DNA of 64,000 nt from Acetobacter nitrogenifigens DSM 23921 = NBRC 105050 (GTDB lineage Bacteria > Pseudomonadota > Alphaproteobacteria > Acetobacterales > Acetobacteraceae). The notes below the pieces were generated by a model that saw only the letters and a program-made list of their open reading frames with translations, was not told where the DNA came from and searched no databases. The stretch is taken from NCBI RefSeq assembly GCF_000429165.1, contig NZ_AUBI01000003.1:124001-188000 (forward strand). The letters run 5' to 3'. Each line of letters starts with the position of its first letter. The first letter of the stretch is position 1. A program made the translations under genes and the position numbers. Below, piece after piece: positions 56,161-64,000 of this stretch.

Positions 56161-57189
56161 ATGAAAACACTGCTCCCGACCTCCACCGCAGGCAGTCTTC
56201 CGAAGCCGTCCTGGCTTGCTCAGCCTGAGTCGCTCTGGTCTCCATGGAAATTACAGGGCGAAGAACTGCACGAAGGCAAACAGGACGCCTTGCGTCTGAC
56301 TCTGGATGAGCAGGATCAAGCAGGTATTGATATCGTCAGTGACGGTGAACAGACGCGTCAGCATTTTGTGACGACATTCATCGAGCATCTCAGCGGCGTC
56401 GACTTTGAAAATCGACAGACGATCAAAATTCGGAATCGCTACGACGCCAGCGTGCCGTCGGTTGTGGGTGCAGTCACCCGCGAAAAGGCCGTTTTCGTCG
56501 AGGATGCGCAGTTTCTACGCGCGCTGACAAAAAAGCCAATCAAATGGGCGCTGCCGGGCCCAATGACTATGATCGACACCCTCTATGACGGTCACTATAA
56601 AAGCCGGGAAAAACTGGCATGGGAGTTCGCAAAAATCCTTAACCAGGAGGCGAGAGAACTGGAGTCCGTCGGCGTTGATATTATTCAATTTGATGAGCCT
56701 GCATTCAATGTTTTTTTTGACGAGGTGAATGACTGGGGCATCGCCACGTTGGAGCGAGCCATTAAAGATCTTAAGTGCGAAACGGCAGTTCATATTTGCT
56801 ACGGTTACGGCATTAAGGCCAATATAGACTGGAAAAAAGGCCTGGGGGCGGAGTGGCGACAATATGAACAAATTTTCCCGAGGCTGCAGAAATCCGCTAT
56901 CGATTTGATTTCGTTAGAGTGTCAGAACTCACGCGTTCCGATGGATCTGATAGAACTTATTCGTGGTAAAAGAGTAATGGTCGGCGCCATTGACGTGGCG
57001 ACCAATGTGGTTGAGACACCAGAAAATGTCGCCGACATTTTGAGGAAAGCGTTGAAGTTCGTAGATGCAGACAAACTCTATCCCTGCACAAACTGCGGCA
57101 TGGCTCCTTTGCCTCGAGAGGTGGCGCGCGGCAAGCTTCACGCGCTGAGCGTCGGTGCGGAAATCGTCCGAAGAGAACTTTCTTCGTGA
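56161..57189 (+). CDS. Short cobalamin-independent-type methionine synthase (MesD-like)
   Basis: 342 residues, equal to only the catalytic C-terminal half of MetE. Start TLLPTSTAGSLPKPSWLAQP, then SDGEQTRQHFVTTFIEHLSG, PGPMTMIDTLYDGHYK and the zinc ligands: His and Cys in TAVHICYGYG, Glu in DLISLECQNSRVP, Cys in PCTNCGMAPLPREVA. The MetE N-terminal folate-binding half is missing, so the methyl donor is not methyl-tetrahydrofolate-polyglutamate in the usual way. With the DUF1852 gene just upstream it matches the MesD/MesX pair. Expected to make methionine from homocysteine. Confidence 0.9.
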   Translation: MKTLLPTSTAGSLPKPSWLAQPESLWSPWKLQGEELHEGKQDALRLTLDEQDQAGIDIVSDGEQTRQHFVTTFIEHLSGVDFENRQTIKIRNRYDASVPSVVGAVTREKAVFVEDAQFLRALTKKPIKWALPGPMTMIDTLYDGHYKSREKLAWEFAKILNQEARELESVGVDIIQFDEPAFNVFFDEVNDWGIATLERAIKDLKCETAVHICYGYGIKANIDWKKGLGAEWRQYEQIFPRLQKSAIDLISLECQNSRVPMDLIELIRGKRVMVGAIDVATNVVETPENVADILRKALKFVDADKLYPCTNCGMAPLPREVARGKLHALSVGAEIVRRELSS

Positions 57190-58054
57190 GAGAAGGCGCG
57201 ACCGGAATAGCGCCAAGTAGGACTTGATGAGGCGGTCTCGGCAGTGCGCTCGTGGTGCGAGCGTCAACGTCAATTTTGACTTATCTCTTGACGTCACAGT
57301 TGTCGAACAAGGCAGCCACTGTCATACTTTTTTTATACAGAATGTAGATAAATCTTTTGGTAATTGAATATTTTTCGTAATCATTTCGAGTGCGTGATCG
57401 AGCGTCCACTTGATGTGTTCCCGATGAGAATACGCCATGTGGCAAGCAGGACTGGAAGCGCCAAAAGCATGCGCAGATGGGCTCTATCGCCATGGAAAGC
57501 CGTTCGACATCCGTCGCCATATCCGTCGTGGGATATGGCGGTGCATCCGGTATGGTCAGGCATATAAGTCTTCTGGCGTTTTTCTAGTAACCGTCTGAAA
57601 ATTGTGCATTTCAAAAATAACGCAAAGTAAGAAATCACTTCCCCTCTTGGCAGAAATGGAGACCAGGCCGCTGACGATGACGCAAAACGCCGGGGCTCAG
57701 TCCGCTCTGCATTTGCTACTTAAACCGCGTGTTGCACTGATTATCAGAACAATGGCATTATGCAGCACGGACATCCGAACTGGCTTTCCGCTTCAGGAGG
57801 GGCGTCTTGGGTTTGGCATCACATGTCCAGATCGCACCATCATACTCTCTATCTGCGCCGCCCTTCGAGGCCGGTATAAGCGTCTCTTTGAGAAAACTTC
57901 TTCCTCTGACTTGCGTACGATCAGGCGTCATCGTTCGTTATCAAAGGTAGACATGCGGATGATCCATGTCTTCGCCGATGATAGGAGTTTCAAAAAATGA
58001 AATAAAGTAATATATTGCTATGTCAAATAAAAATAGTGTAATTTGGAGCCATGC
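57190..58054. other. Long intergenic region without a recognisable gene
   Basis: 865 bases between the methionine synthase and the MetR-like gene. A 132-codon frame at 57602-58000 and shorter ones on both strands do not resemble known proteins and look degenerate. The last 100 bases are very AT-rich and hold the metR promoter. The size and AT content suggest decayed DNA. Confidence 0.45.
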
Positions 58055-58960
58055 ATGAGTGTTCTTGAGCGCAGTCATTTGATAATTATTCAAGAAGTTG
58101 CGCGAGAGGGATCGTTGACGGCTGCGGGGGCGCGCCTGCATCTGACTCAGCCGGCTCTCAGTCACGCCATCCGCAAGATAGAACGTCAGCTTGGCGTGAA
58201 GATATGGCGACGGGAAGGACGATCGTTGGCGCTCACTCAAGCGGGGGAGTGGCTGTTGTCGTTGGCGAACCGGTTGCTTCCCCAGTTTGAACTGGCGGAA
58301 AATCGCCTCGAGCAATTCGCAAATGGCGAGCGTGGCACGTTGCGCATCGGAATGGAGTGTCATCCCTGTTATCAATGGCTTATCAAAGTCGTATCCCCTT
58401 ACCTGGATCGGTGGCCGAAAGTCGATGTCGATGTAAGGCAAAAATTCCAATTTGGTGGAATTGGCGCGCTTTTCAGTAACGAAATTGATATTTTGGTCAC
58501 CCCTGACCCACTTTATAAGCCAGGCCTGAAGTTCACGCCGGTTTTTGACTATGAACTTGTTCTGGTTGTTGGGAGTAAGCACTCGTTGAGGGGTGAAAAA
58601 TTTGTTTTGCCTGAGCACTTGGCAGGCGAAACGTTGATAACATATCCGGTTCCGACAGAGCGTCTCGATATTTACACGCAGTTTCTCCAGCCGGCAGGCA
58701 TCGCCCCGCGGCAGCAGACACAGATAGAAACGACTGACATTATGCTGGTGATGGTAGCGCACGGTCGAGGTGTCGCGGCGCTCCCCCGATGGCTCGCAGA
58801 AGAATATGCATCACGGTTTGAACTTTGTACGATAAGCCTTGGAAAAATGGGTATCGCGAAGAAGATATTTCTTGGTTGCCGTGAGACTGACGAAGAAATT
58901 CAATATGTGGAAGATTTTATCGAATTCGCAGGTTCATCGCATTTAAATAGTGGACGGTGA
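58055..58960 (+). CDS. metR: MetR-like LysR-family regulator
   Basis: 301 residues from the ATG at 58055 (TTTGGAG 6 bases upstream). HTH: EGSLTAAGARLHLTQPALSHAIRKIER. The effector domain matches E. coli MetR closely: LRIGMECHPCYQWLIKVVSP, PVFDYELVLVVGSKHSL, LAGETLITYPVPTERLDIYTQFLQPAGIAP in blocks. MetR senses homocysteine and controls methionine synthase genes, which fits the MesX/MesD genes upstream. Same strand, 865 bases downstream of them. Confidence 0.9.
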   Translation: MSVLERSHLIIIQEVAREGSLTAAGARLHLTQPALSHAIRKIERQLGVKIWRREGRSLALTQAGEWLLSLANRLLPQFELAENRLEQFANGERGTLRIGMECHPCYQWLIKVVSPYLDRWPKVDVDVRQKFQFGGIGALFSNEIDILVTPDPLYKPGLKFTPVFDYELVLVVGSKHSLRGEKFVLPEHLAGETLITYPVPTERLDIYTQFLQPAGIAPRQQTQIETTDIMLVMVAHGRGVAALPRWLAEEYASRFELCTISLGKMGIAKKIFLGCRETDEEIQYVEDFIEFAGSSHLNSGR

Positions 58961-59108
58961 TTCCGGGATTGGGCATTTGCTCGCAACTTCTACAGATTTT
59001 GGAAGAATTTTAATTCTATCTTATAAGACGAAATATGAGTGAACCGCATTGACTGACACACAAACAGATGGAATGCTTGTGGCCCGATTTTAGGCTCGGC
59101 ACCTATTA

Positions 59109-59985
59109 ATGTATTGGATTGAGTGGGGTGTTGCGATTCACAGGTCTCCGATGGAGGAGCTGTCTTTGAGGGATGTGTTTTTGCTGTCTGAGAGCCAGAT
59201 GGAGAAGATCTGGCCGCATTTTCCGCTGGCGCATGGGGTGCCACGCGTGGACGACCGACGGATCCTGAGCAGGATTGTTTATGTGATCCGCAACGGCCTT
59301 CAGTGGAAAGACGCCCCGAAAGCCTATGGTCCGCACAAGATCTTGTATAACCGCTTCATCCGATGGAGCCGCCTGGGCGTCTTTGACCGGATCTTTGTCG
59401 CCCTGACAGAGCATGCTGGCCGGTCGAAGCGTCTGATGATTGACGTGACACATCTCAAAGCGCACAGAATGGCAGCGTCGCTGCTCAAAAAGGGCTTTTC
59501 CCCGCTATATCGAAAGCTGCATGCCGTGTGCGATGTCAGGGTAGGCCTGTCCGCCTTCATCTGACTGCGGGACAGGTCAGTGACTTCAGAGGCGCAGACG
59601 TGCTGCTGGCGGATCTCCCCAACGGGACAGAGTAAGCATTGGCGACAGGGGATACGACAGCAACCGGATCTGGCCGTCTCTGGCGGAACGCAACATCACT
59701 GCCTGTATTCCGCCGAAGAAGAACCGGAAATCAAAGCCGCCTTACGACTGGCGCCTGTATAAAAAGCGCTATCTGATCGAAAACATGTTCGCAAAACTGA
59801 AAGACTGGAGGCGTGTTGCAACCAGATACGACCGCTGCGCTCATACTTTCATGTCCGCAATCCACATCGCAGCAATGAAGCGCACCAGATGGTTTGGAAC
59901 CGCCGGACACAACGTTTGGAACCCCAGACAATGGTCCGACGGGCGCCTCCTAGAGCCGTCTAAGAGAGACGTTAGAGACCAATAA
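59109..59985 (+). mobile_element. Disrupted IS5-family transposase
   Basis: The N-terminal frame (ATG at 59109 or 59151) reads LSESQMEKIWPHFPLAHGVPRVDD and DRRILSRIVYVIRNGLQWKDAPKAYGPHKILYNRF in blocks, ending at RKLHAVCDV. A one-base loss near 59533 shifts the frame (the true path continues GRPVRLHLTAGQVSDFRGAD), then a stop at about 59632 precedes GDRGYDSNRIWPSLAERN, and the last part ENMFAKLKDWRRVATRYDRCAHTF (from about 59785) is intact. The segment before RKLHAVCD also looks shortened. No functional transposase can be made. I could not fix the terminal inverted repeats. Confidence 0.85.
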
Positions 59986-60308
59986 TTCGCCCCTCGGGGC
60001 GCGTCCCGCAAAGCGACTATCCAAGCCGTATGCGGCTTCAACCTCCATCAAATGAAACGGCGCGAATACTTCTCGCGTCTCCGGTCGGTCGTTGATCGAA
60101 AGCATGAACGTCCCGCGCAATGACGCCAAAAAGTCAGCCAGAGACGCGAACGCAGACCGATCGAACGTGGCGGCGTAATAGTCCTCTGATCCCCAGTAAG
60201 GCGGGTCGAGATAGAACAGCACTCCCGCGCCGTCATATCGCTCTATCAGCCGCGCATACGGCAGACATTCGATCGTCACCGAGCCTCGCTGGACGTCGCC
60301 TTCAAGAT
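59950..60308 (-). pseudogene. C-terminal fragment of a phage DNA adenine methylase
   Basis: About 119 codons. It contains the catalytic motif DPPY in GVLFYLDPPYWGSEDYYAATF, then ASLRGTFMLSINDRPETREVF and a final GELLVSNVSLRRL. These match the last half of phage Dam-type methylases (about 260-290 residues in full). The N-terminal target- and AdoMet-binding FxGxG part is missing. Upstream it runs into the baseplate fragment in the same frame. Residual phage DNA. Confidence 0.75.
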
Positions 60309-60660
60309 CGTAAGTCGCGGGATCGACCACCGAGATCCGCGTGAAATATCCCTAGGCATTGTTCACGAAGGTCACCGCGCCGATCAGCATGTCGCGGTGA
60401 ATGTTGGAATACGCGCCGCTGACCGGCACCAGCGTGTTAGGCGTCCACAGCGCGCCGCCCATGCTGTGGCCCGCGACCGTGTAAACACGGGCTGTCCCAT
60501 CCGCGCGGGTCGTCCGCATCCGCTACAACGCCTGATCCTGCAACGTCCAGGGCGTCCCGTCCGTTCGCGGCTTTGTCGCCTGGGCTTCTTGCTCCGCGTT
60601 GCGCGGGTCGCGTGATAGGCGTCCGGATTGAGGTCCTGATTACGCAGGTATCCGGCTGCG
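60309..60660 (-). pseudogene. Remnant of a Mu-like phage baseplate/tail protein
   Basis: The leftward frame reads RADGTARVYTVAGHSMGGALWTPNTLVPV then HRDMLIGAVTFVNNA, a stop (TAG at about 60354), and GYFTRISVVDPATYDLEGDV. Another TAG interrupts it near 60530. The TVAGHRMG-x-LWTPNTLV-like pattern is that of Mu gpP / late-control-D type baseplate proteins, although I cannot check this by search. Both stops would be Gln if CAG, consistent with decay. It fuses into the methylase fragment at about 60305. Confidence 0.55.
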
Positions 60661-60674
60661 TCTGCGTCAAGCGC

Positions 60675-61121
60675 AACCACCGCGTAATTGTCGCGTCAAA
60701 AGACTATCTCGCCGCACGAGAGACACCCATGACGCCAGAAGCTCTCGTGGATCACGATTGCCTGCATCAGGGGCCCGGCGCCGTATGGAAACTGATCGGT
60801 CCTGACGGCCGTCTCGCTGAGATCGAGGCCAGATCGAGACTTCGTTGCAACAATGGCGAAGTCTGGCACGATTGGGCGTTGGCTGGCTCAGGCATCGCAA
60901 TGAAATCGTGGATCGACGTAGCCGAAGATGTACGCGCCGGAAGGCTTATTCATGTTCTACCTGAATGGAGAAGTCCTCCGGCGCCGATCTGCGCATTGCT
61001 ACCGACGCGAACCCTCGTCCCTACGCGCGTTCGTGTGTTCCTGGAAAGCATGGCCGATCAGCTTCGCAAGAATGATAGCTTGCAGCCGCTTCAGGCCGCC
61101 GGCGCAACTTTCGCAGAGTAA
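60675..61121 (+). pseudogene. C-terminal half of a LysR-family regulator
   Basis: From about 60675 the frame reads NHRVIVASKDYLAARETPMTPEALVDHDCL, then GEVWHDWALAGSGIAMKSWIDVAEDVRAGRLIHVLPEW, ending ...LQAAGATFAE. This is the second half of a LysR effector-binding domain. The N-terminal helix-turn-helix and the first subdomain are missing; the upstream sequence belongs to the phage scar. It cannot bind DNA by itself. It may once have controlled the pca genes beside it. Confidence 0.8.
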
Positions 61122-61394
61122 TAGCGTCGCAACCTGCCATCTCCGACATTTACCTGTGCCGTTTAGAGATTTACCCGCGCCACTCTACATACGGGCCCAA
61201 GAACAGCTGACGGACTCAAAACTCTTTTACAGTGAGTGGACTCCACTAAAGCGAAGAAATGGCCGGAGCCGGAAACACGTCAACCCACAAAATCATTATA
61301 ACTGCCCGTTAGATAACTACTCACCATCATCACCTGTCGCCCACGCTCGCTCTTGCAGCTTAAACAGCAGACGCCGTTCATCAAAGAACGCCCC

Positions 61395-62600
61395 TTAGAC
61401 ACGCTCGATCAGAAGCGCGACGCCCTGTCCGACTCCGACGCACATGGTCGCTATCGCACGTCTCAGACCAAGCGTCTCAAGCGCACTAACAGCCGTGAGA
61501 GCCAAACGTGCACCCGACATTCCCAAAGGATGACCCAGTGCAATTGCGCCGCCATTTGGATTGACATGAGCGGCGTCATCCGGGAGGCCAAGCTGACGCA
61601 GCACCGCGAGGGACTGACTGGCAAACGCCTCGTTCAACTCGAAGATATCAATGTCTGCAAGCGACAGACATGTCCGCGCGAGAAGCTTCGTCACCGCGGG
61701 CGCAGGGCCAATGCCCATGACGCCCGGCTCCACTCCTGCGGTCGCCATGGCGACGACGCGCGCTCGTGGCGTAAGACCGTGACGTGATGCGCCCTTTTCA
61801 CTTGCAAGCACAAGCGCTGCCGCACCATCGTTGACGCCAGAGGCGTTGCCTGCCGTCACCGTGCCGCCCTCAGCCTTGAATGGGGCGCGTAGTTTATTCA
61901 ACGCCTCAAGCGTCGTGTCTGCACGCGGATGCTCATCTTGTGAAAAAACGCTCTTTGTCTTTCGTGTTTTAACGGTTATCGGCGTAATCTCTTTAGAGAA
62001 GAAACCGCTGGCCTGAGCTTTGGCGGCGCGTTGTTGTGAGTTGAACGCGAACAAATCCTGATCCGCTCGCGAAATGCCATACCGCTCTGCAACATTTTCT
62101 CCCGTTTCAGGCATGGAATCCACGCCCCAGGCCGCCTTCATGGCGGGGTTGACGAAGCGCCAGCCAATCGTCGTATCGAACATCTCTGCTTTACGGCTAA
62201 ACGCTTCGCTAGCCTTGCCCATTACAAAGGGAGCGCGGGTCATACTTTCAACGCCGCCCGCCAACAAAAGCTCGCCTTGGTCCGAACGGATCATTCTTGC
62301 CGCAGTGCCTACGGCGTCAAGTCCGGAACCGCAGAGGCGATTGATGGTCGATCCCGGCGTCGTGACAGGATATCCGGCGAGGAGAACAGCCATGCGTGCG
62401 ACATCACGGTTATCTTCACCGGCCTGATTGGCGCAGCCAAGATAGCAATCATCCACAGCATCCCAGTCTACGGATGTGTTACGTTCACGCAGGACGCGAA
62501 GCGGATGCGCCGCGAGATCATCCGCACGGACATCCTTCAGGGCGCCGCCGAAGCGGCCGATTGGCGTGCGAGTGAAGTCACAGATAAATGCCTCAGGCAT
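61395..62600 (-). CDS. pcaF: 3-oxoadipyl-CoA thiolase (acetyl-CoA acyltransferase)
   Basis: About 401 residues from the ATG at 62600, one base after the pcaJ stop. Active-site Cys in STINRLCGSGLDAVGTAARM, His in NPNGGAIALGHPLGMSGAR, second Cys in ATMCVGVGQGVALLIERV. The start EAFICDFTRTPIGRFGGAL and the sequence CYLGCANQAGEDNRDVARMA are typical of PcaF rather than general thiolases. It splits 3-oxoadipyl-CoA into succinyl-CoA and acetyl-CoA, the final step of the beta-ketoadipate pathway. Preceded by the CoA-transferase genes. Confidence 0.93.
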   Translation of the reverse strand: MPEAFICDFTRTPIGRFGGALKDVRADDLAAHPLRVLRERNTSVDWDAVDDCYLGCANQAGEDNRDVARMAVLLAGYPVTTPGSTINRLCGSGLDAVGTAARMIRSDQGELLLAGGVESMTRAPFVMGKASEAFSRKAEMFDTTIGWRFVNPAMKAAWGVDSMPETGENVAERYGISRADQDLFAFNSQQRAAKAQASGFFSKEITPITVKTRKTKSVFSQDEHPRADTTLEALNKLRAPFKAEGGTVTAGNASGVNDGAAALVLASEKGASRHGLTPRARVVAMATAGVEPGVMGIGPAPAVTKLLARTCLSLADIDIFELNEAFASQSLAVLRQLGLPDDAAHVNPNGGAIALGHPLGMSGARLALTAVSALETLGLRRAIATMCVGVGQGVALLIERV

Positions 62601-62601
62601 A

Positions 62602-63255
62602 TCAGTTCTCTTTCCTGTACAGCACCGCGCCAGTTTGCACCTGCAACGCCTCAAAACTCAGGCCGGGGATAATTTCGACCACCTCAAACCCGCGCGACGT
62701 CACATCAATGACCGCAAGATTGGTGTAGATGCGGTCTACGACGCCCGGCGCCGTCAGTGGATAGGAGCAATGACTCACCAGTTTTGGAACGCCATCCTTC
62801 GTCGTGTGCTCGGTCACGACCCATATCCGCTTGGCGCCCACGGCAAGATCCATCGCTCCACCTACAGCGGGCGCCGCGTCTTCAGCAGATGTAGCCCAGT
62901 TCGCAATATCTCCATTTTCCGCCACCTCGAACGCACCGAGAATACACAGATCGATATGCCCGCCACGGATCATCGCGAAACTGTCTGCGTGATGAAACAA
63001 TGATGCGCCATCAAGCAAGGTGACATTCTGCTTGCCTGCGTTGATCATCCACGGATCGACATCCTCGGGTGCCGGTGAAGGCCCCATACCCAAAATGCCA
63101 TTTTCCGAATGGAGGATAATTTCCCGGTCTTTCGGCAGGCAGTCTGCAACCAGGGTCGGAATCCCGATTCCAAGGTTGCAGACCCAACCTTCCGGGATGT
63201 CGTGCGCCACACGAGCGGCCATTGCGCGACGGGAGAGAGGTGTAAATTCGGACAT
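62602..63255 (-). CDS. pcaJ: 3-oxoadipate CoA-transferase subunit B
   Basis: 217 residues. Catalytic Glu in EIILHSENGILGMGPSPAPEDV, glycine loop in CNLGIGIPTLVADCLP, and GGHIDLCILGAFEVAENGDIANW follow the subunit B family. It works with PcaI to transfer CoA from succinyl-CoA to 3-oxoadipate. 27 bases after pcaI and one base before pcaF, clearly one operon. Confidence 0.94.
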   Translation of the reverse strand: MSEFTPLSRRAMAARVAHDIPEGWVCNLGIGIPTLVADCLPKDREIILHSENGILGMGPSPAPEDVDPWMINAGKQNVTLLDGASLFHHADSFAMIRGGHIDLCILGAFEVAENGDIANWATSAEDAAPAVGGAMDLAVGAKRIWVVTEHTTKDGVPKLVSHCSYPLTAPGVVDRIYTNLAVIDVTSRGFEVVEIIPGLSFEALQVQTGAVLYRKEN

Positions 63256-63282
63256 GCGACTTTTCCTTGAGAATACTCTCTA

Positions 63283-63960
63283 TCAAACCGACACATTGCT
63301 CTGGAATGGCACGACACGGCTGACGAACAGGCCCGGCGTAACGACGTTTTCCGGACGAATCTCGCCCAGTTCGACAATTTTCCTTGCAAGCACGATTGTG
63401 GTTTTTGCCGCTGTGGCCATGATCGCGTTGAAATTCCGACCGCTTCCGCGATAGTCGCAGTTGCCCCAGCGATCGACGCGCCACGCTTCCACCAGGGCCA
63501 CATCAGCCGGAAGCCAACGCTCCATCAGGTAGGTCTTGCCGTCAAATTCACGGGTTTCTTTTCCTTCGGCAATCTTGGTGCCAACGCCGGTCGCCGTATA
63601 AAATGCGGGGACGCCGGCGCCTGCCGCCCGGATGCGTTCAGCCAAGGTTCCCTGGGGAACAATTTCCAGTTCCAGTTTTCCAGCCTTGAACAGATCTTCA
63701 AATACGACCGATCCGGCGGAGCGCGGGAAGGAGCAGATGATTTTTCGCACCCGACCAGCTTCCATCAGTTTCGCAAGACCAACATGGCCGCTACCAGCAT
63801 TATTAGCGACGATGACGAGTTCCCGAGCGCCTTGCTCAATCAGACCTTCGATCAGGGAGTCAGGCTGCCCGACCGAGCCGAAACCGCCGACCATGACCGT
63901 CGATCCATCCTGGATGCCCTCCAGCCCTTCGGCGACATCACGTACCCGTTTATCGATCAT
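63283..63960 (-). CDS. pcaI: 3-oxoadipate CoA-transferase subunit A
   Basis: 225 residues. Subunit A features: GSTVMVGGFGSVGQPDSLIEGL, LVIVANNAGSGHVGLAKLMEAGRV, ELEIVPQGTLAERIRAAGAGVPAFYTATGVGT in blocks, and ALVEAWRVDRWGNCDYRGSGRNFN. First gene of pcaI-pcaJ-pcaF as seen here; a GGAGAGAAA ribosome site lies just before the ATG at 63960. Genes upstream are outside the window. Confidence 0.94.
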   Translation of the reverse strand: MIDKRVRDVAEGLEGIQDGSTVMVGGFGSVGQPDSLIEGLIEQGARELVIVANNAGSGHVGLAKLMEAGRVRKIICSFPRSAGSVVFEDLFKAGKLELEIVPQGTLAERIRAAGAGVPAFYTATGVGTKIAEGKETREFDGKTYLMERWLPADVALVEAWRVDRWGNCDYRGSGRNFNAIMATAAKTTIVLARKIVELGEIRPENVVTPGLFVSRVVPFQSNVSV

Positions 63961-64000
63961 ATTTTCTCTCCTGCACGCACAACGAGATGCCGCAAAATGT

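Noticed and set aside
57602-58000. 132-codon frame between the methionine synthase and metR
   Set aside because: No recognisable domain, no good ribosome site and uneven composition; more likely non-coding or decayed.

Overview
The window looks like chromosomal DNA of an acetic acid bacterium (Alphaproteobacteria, Acetobacteraceae), probably a motile genus such as Asaia or Gluconobacter. The clues are high GC, a periplasmic PQQ-dependent quinohaemoprotein alcohol dehydrogenase beside an aldehyde dehydrogenase, a divergent flagellar export and rod cluster, and an IS5-type element. The genus is inference. I found no rRNA, tRNA or CRISPR array.

Layout. 1-6443: the 5' part of ispH (isoprenoid synthesis), a small lipoprotein, an alginate-export-type outer-membrane barrel, and a gamma-glutamyltranspeptidase-like lipoprotein that lacks several residues of the active family. 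6512-11159: flagellar genes, fliO-fliP leftward and flgB-flgC-fliE-fliQ-fliR-flhB rightward. 11630-16650: a FAD oxidoreductase overlapping a HerA-like ATPase, a secreted protein, and cardiolipin synthase. 16907-20337: a stress cluster with a peroxiredoxin, a deleted Old Yellow Enzyme remnant, a glutathione transferase, a LysR regulator and an AhpD-like protein. 20552-26081: GH15 glucoamylase-like enzyme, luciferase-like monooxygenase, class C beta-lactamase-like esterase and an AraC regulator. 26195-30489: astB-astA (arginine succinyltransferase pathway), divergent from an amidase across an intergenic region that carries a 12-copy hexanucleotide repeat. 30741-36703: an alcohol oxidation cluster with a GAF/Fis regulator, aldA-type dehydrogenase, PQQ dehydrogenase and an outer-membrane protein. 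36829-41187: an MDR reductase, an acyltransferase, efp and an inositol-phosphatase gene. 41381-44310: a proline-rich secreted protein followed by an ExbB/MotA-like channel and an OmpA-domain partner. 44771-51426: a leftward sulfate uptake and sulfite reduction operon (sbp-cysT-cysW-cysA, DUF2849, cysI, DUF934) with two operator-like inverted repeats in front. 51712-54803: a small secreted protein, a LysR regulator, a LigB-type dioxygenase and a YceI protein.

54880-61121 differs from the rest. It is more AT-rich and holds a DUF1852 protein (MesX-like), a short MetE-like methionine synthase (MesD-like) and a MetR-like regulator. After these come a frameshifted IS5-family transposase, fused fragments of two phage genes, and the C-terminal half of a LysR regulator. 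I read this as an acquired methionine module beside a scar of mobile DNA. The window ends in a leftward beta-ketoadipate set, pcaI-pcaJ-pcaF (63960-61395).

The best candidates for something little described are the MesX/MesD/MetR module, the hexamer repeat between astBA and the amidase, the degenerate GGT-like lipoprotein, the paired inverted repeats before the sulfate operon, and the proline-rich/ExbB/OmpA trio. I did not find a convincing wholly new defence or biosynthetic system.
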